7,123 bases of DNA, taken from assembly GCA_031262845.1 (NCBI GenBank), contig JAISGZ010000030.1, positions 1 through 7,123 of the forward strand. Reading direction: 5' to 3'. A program made the position numbers and the translations under genes. Shown one piece after another: positions 6,701 to 7,123 of this stretch. This stretch comes from Propionibacteriaceae bacterium (GTDB lineage Bacteria > Actinomycetota > Actinomycetes > Propionibacteriales > Propionibacteriaceae). The notes below the pieces were generated by a model. The model was given only the letters and a program-made list of their open reading frames with translations, had not been told where the DNA came from and searched no databases. Numbering within the stretch: position 1 is the stretch's first letter; each line of letters begins with the position of its first letter.

Positions 6701-7123
6701 AATTACGATGTCGCATTTCGAGATGGCAAAGAAGTAGACAATTTCATCCAGATATTGGTCAAAATATGACACGGATTTATCGTCGAGCGTGACCGTCGCC
6801 GAACCAGTTGAAAACTGCTTGATGTGGAGTTTCCCGTAAGCGAGTCGACGAAATATCAGCACTAACCCAATCGCTGCAATAATGACAATTAGGTGAGGCC
6901 ATAGACTGACACCCACATCCGGGGCAAACTCTGAGGTAATCCGTGCAGTCCATCCGGTTAGCAGAAAAATTACTAAAATGATGAAAGCCACCGGCACAGC
7001 AGTCAAAAATTCCCTCCACCAGCGAAAACTCTCAATTCGGCGGAACCGTGATGCTGGAGTCTTACCTGCATCTTCGCGGTAAAGCAGTTGTTTAACCAGT
7101 TCCTGCTGGATTATATTGGTCGG
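3773..7123 (-). CDS. YobI-like membrane-anchored P-loop NTPase (KAP-related), 5' end outside window
   Basis: The reading frame is open from the right edge to a TAG at 3775-3773, giving 1116 residues without the N-terminus. Numbering from the edge, residues 4-26 (IIQQELVKQLLYRED..KTPASRFRRI) match a conserved block that follows Walker A in YobI-like proteins as I recall them. Two transmembrane helices follow (about 42-58 and 76-91), placed between Walker A and Walker B as in KAP NTPases. Walker B is DIVIFEDIDR (Glu143, Asp144, Asp146). A sensor-like strand RFIYAIKD (175-182), NRTKFFDLVIPVVPFI (214-229), SNARDL (232-237) and a lid-like DMRLLKNVRNEF (263-274) come next. A charged, possibly coiled-coil stretch lies near 326-372. 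The remaining roughly 700 residues look helical and match no domain I know; they may sense or effect. The C-terminus is Lys-rich. Proteins of this build are thought to act at the membrane, but their function is unproven. The TTG at 7006, preceded by GGAGGG, is probably internal. GC is visibly lower than in the abiE and ABC-F genes, which suggests transfer. Confidence 0.85.
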   Translation of the reverse strand, partial: PTNIIQQELVKQLLYREDAGKTPASRFRRIESFRWWREFLTAVPVAFIILVIFLLTGWTARITSEFAPDVGVSLWPHLIVIIAAIGLVLIFRRLAYGKLHIKQFSTGSATVTLDDKSVSYFDQYLDEIVYFFAISKCDIVIFEDIDRFNDSHIFETLRALNTLLNASPQIKRAIRFIYAIKDSIFDRIRLEAEGRKVEILETDDPAMADAMCANRTKFFDLVIPVVPFITHSNARDLVQQLFGKIEHHIDQELLDLVAQYVPDMRLLKNVRNEFIVFRDQIISGGGKQLDLNESGLFAMMLYKNTHLTDFESIRLGASKLDDLYRISRELVAANLKKLERECSDRYYQLERMKVMEKRSARLGDLLLAHIERTAISASPLGKRVANKISLSYDSSPISDAHLCSVDFWKSFTSADGNPVITQQMTTGHGLEFSRSSLSSALDDPLDAKSWDETDLEAWAEQIDRKQAEMVFLRSADFDDLVDNPKFLVLLEEDEQSFQEIARDRLGPGLAYELVRSGYVDRNFTLYTSIFHGDRVSAAAMNFIIHHVDRDQMDEYFELSADDVDAVIRERGNALGEPSLYKIAVLDHLLTADVDKADVVIRSLVGFGERQKEFFGAYLAAGEQRLKFVERFESFSPQALVRLVSQDNLDDASLLELTNSALNNLTETKQQTSDALSEYLASNYTQFTSLTSNTTAEQAERIGLVFTDANITVPRLKPLSPQVCLSFVSRNLYQITHENLTIAIDNPETVALDAISLANPTVYEYVLSKLPDYLDSIGKSATVNKNDQFITVIENVLEHDASHCGDVVKFAGRNCKISDLEEVSKWAWSALAADRRFPATFNNVSRYFDVYGFIDVYLANLLVDAKTITDVDGADETQKVQLAVALLAAKEHIPSSTMRVGLVACLNLGTYLDVSSVEPEQGEFFALLLSNDIIDDDVKSYERLKSMDWVTKRAFIQESKKFKSYMKPELVRPDLKAILDDETIDSEIKEVIVEQAADYSEGLEDESLRSLARFAIKRKSTLPDEVIQRLAQISNYPRHDIVQLLEPQLETIGLDQLLTILGTMGGEYKKLTEKGRERPKISNTEADQALLERLAREGIVSPYHSSGEITKVNKKQK

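Noticed and set aside
6777..7019. 80-codon minus-strand frame near the right edge
   Set aside because: It overlaps the transmembrane region of the NTPase gene in another frame. The NTPase frame is supported by helices and Walker B.

Overview
The window suggests a moderately high-GC Gram-positive bacterium, most likely an actinomycete (Actinomycetota). This is an inference. The ABC-F ATPase at the left belongs to a subfamily I know mainly from actinobacteria, third codon positions on the left half are mostly G/C, and the antitoxin starts at GTG behind a near-perfect Shine-Dalgarno sequence. Genus cannot be read from the sequence.

Layout: (1) 66-1652 (+) is a complete ABC-F ATPase with two cassettes, probably chromosomal background. 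(2) 1653-1999 is a 347-bp stretch with no convincing gene. It holds a short coding-like tail after the ABC-F stop, a 12-bp palindrome, a small hairpin, a candidate extended -10 promoter and an 8-bp inverted repeat that brackets that promoter. (3) 2006-2761 and 2763-3719 (+) form a tightly coupled two-gene operon with the hallmarks of a type IV AbiE toxin-antitoxin/abortive infection module: a winged-helix AbiEi antitoxin followed by an AbiEii nucleotidyltransferase toxin with all four family motifs. (4) 3720-3772 is a 53-bp convergent gap with no clear terminator. (5) 3773-7123 (-) is one very large gene that runs off the right edge. It is a membrane-anchored P-loop NTPase of the YobI-like (KAP-related) group. 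Its Walker A region lies beyond the window; two transmembrane helices, Walker B, a sensor-like strand, a lid-like motif and a roughly 700-residue C-terminal part are inside.

Taken together, this looks like an accessory defence or conflict locus next to a housekeeping-type ABC-F gene. The AbiE pair should be self-regulating: AbiEi would repress its own promoter and AbiEii would block growth when the balance is lost. The large NTPase has visibly lower GC than the genes to its left, which points to a separate origin. Whether it works with AbiE or is simply a neighbour cannot be decided here. No transposase, integrase, CRISPR array, tRNA or rRNA is visible.
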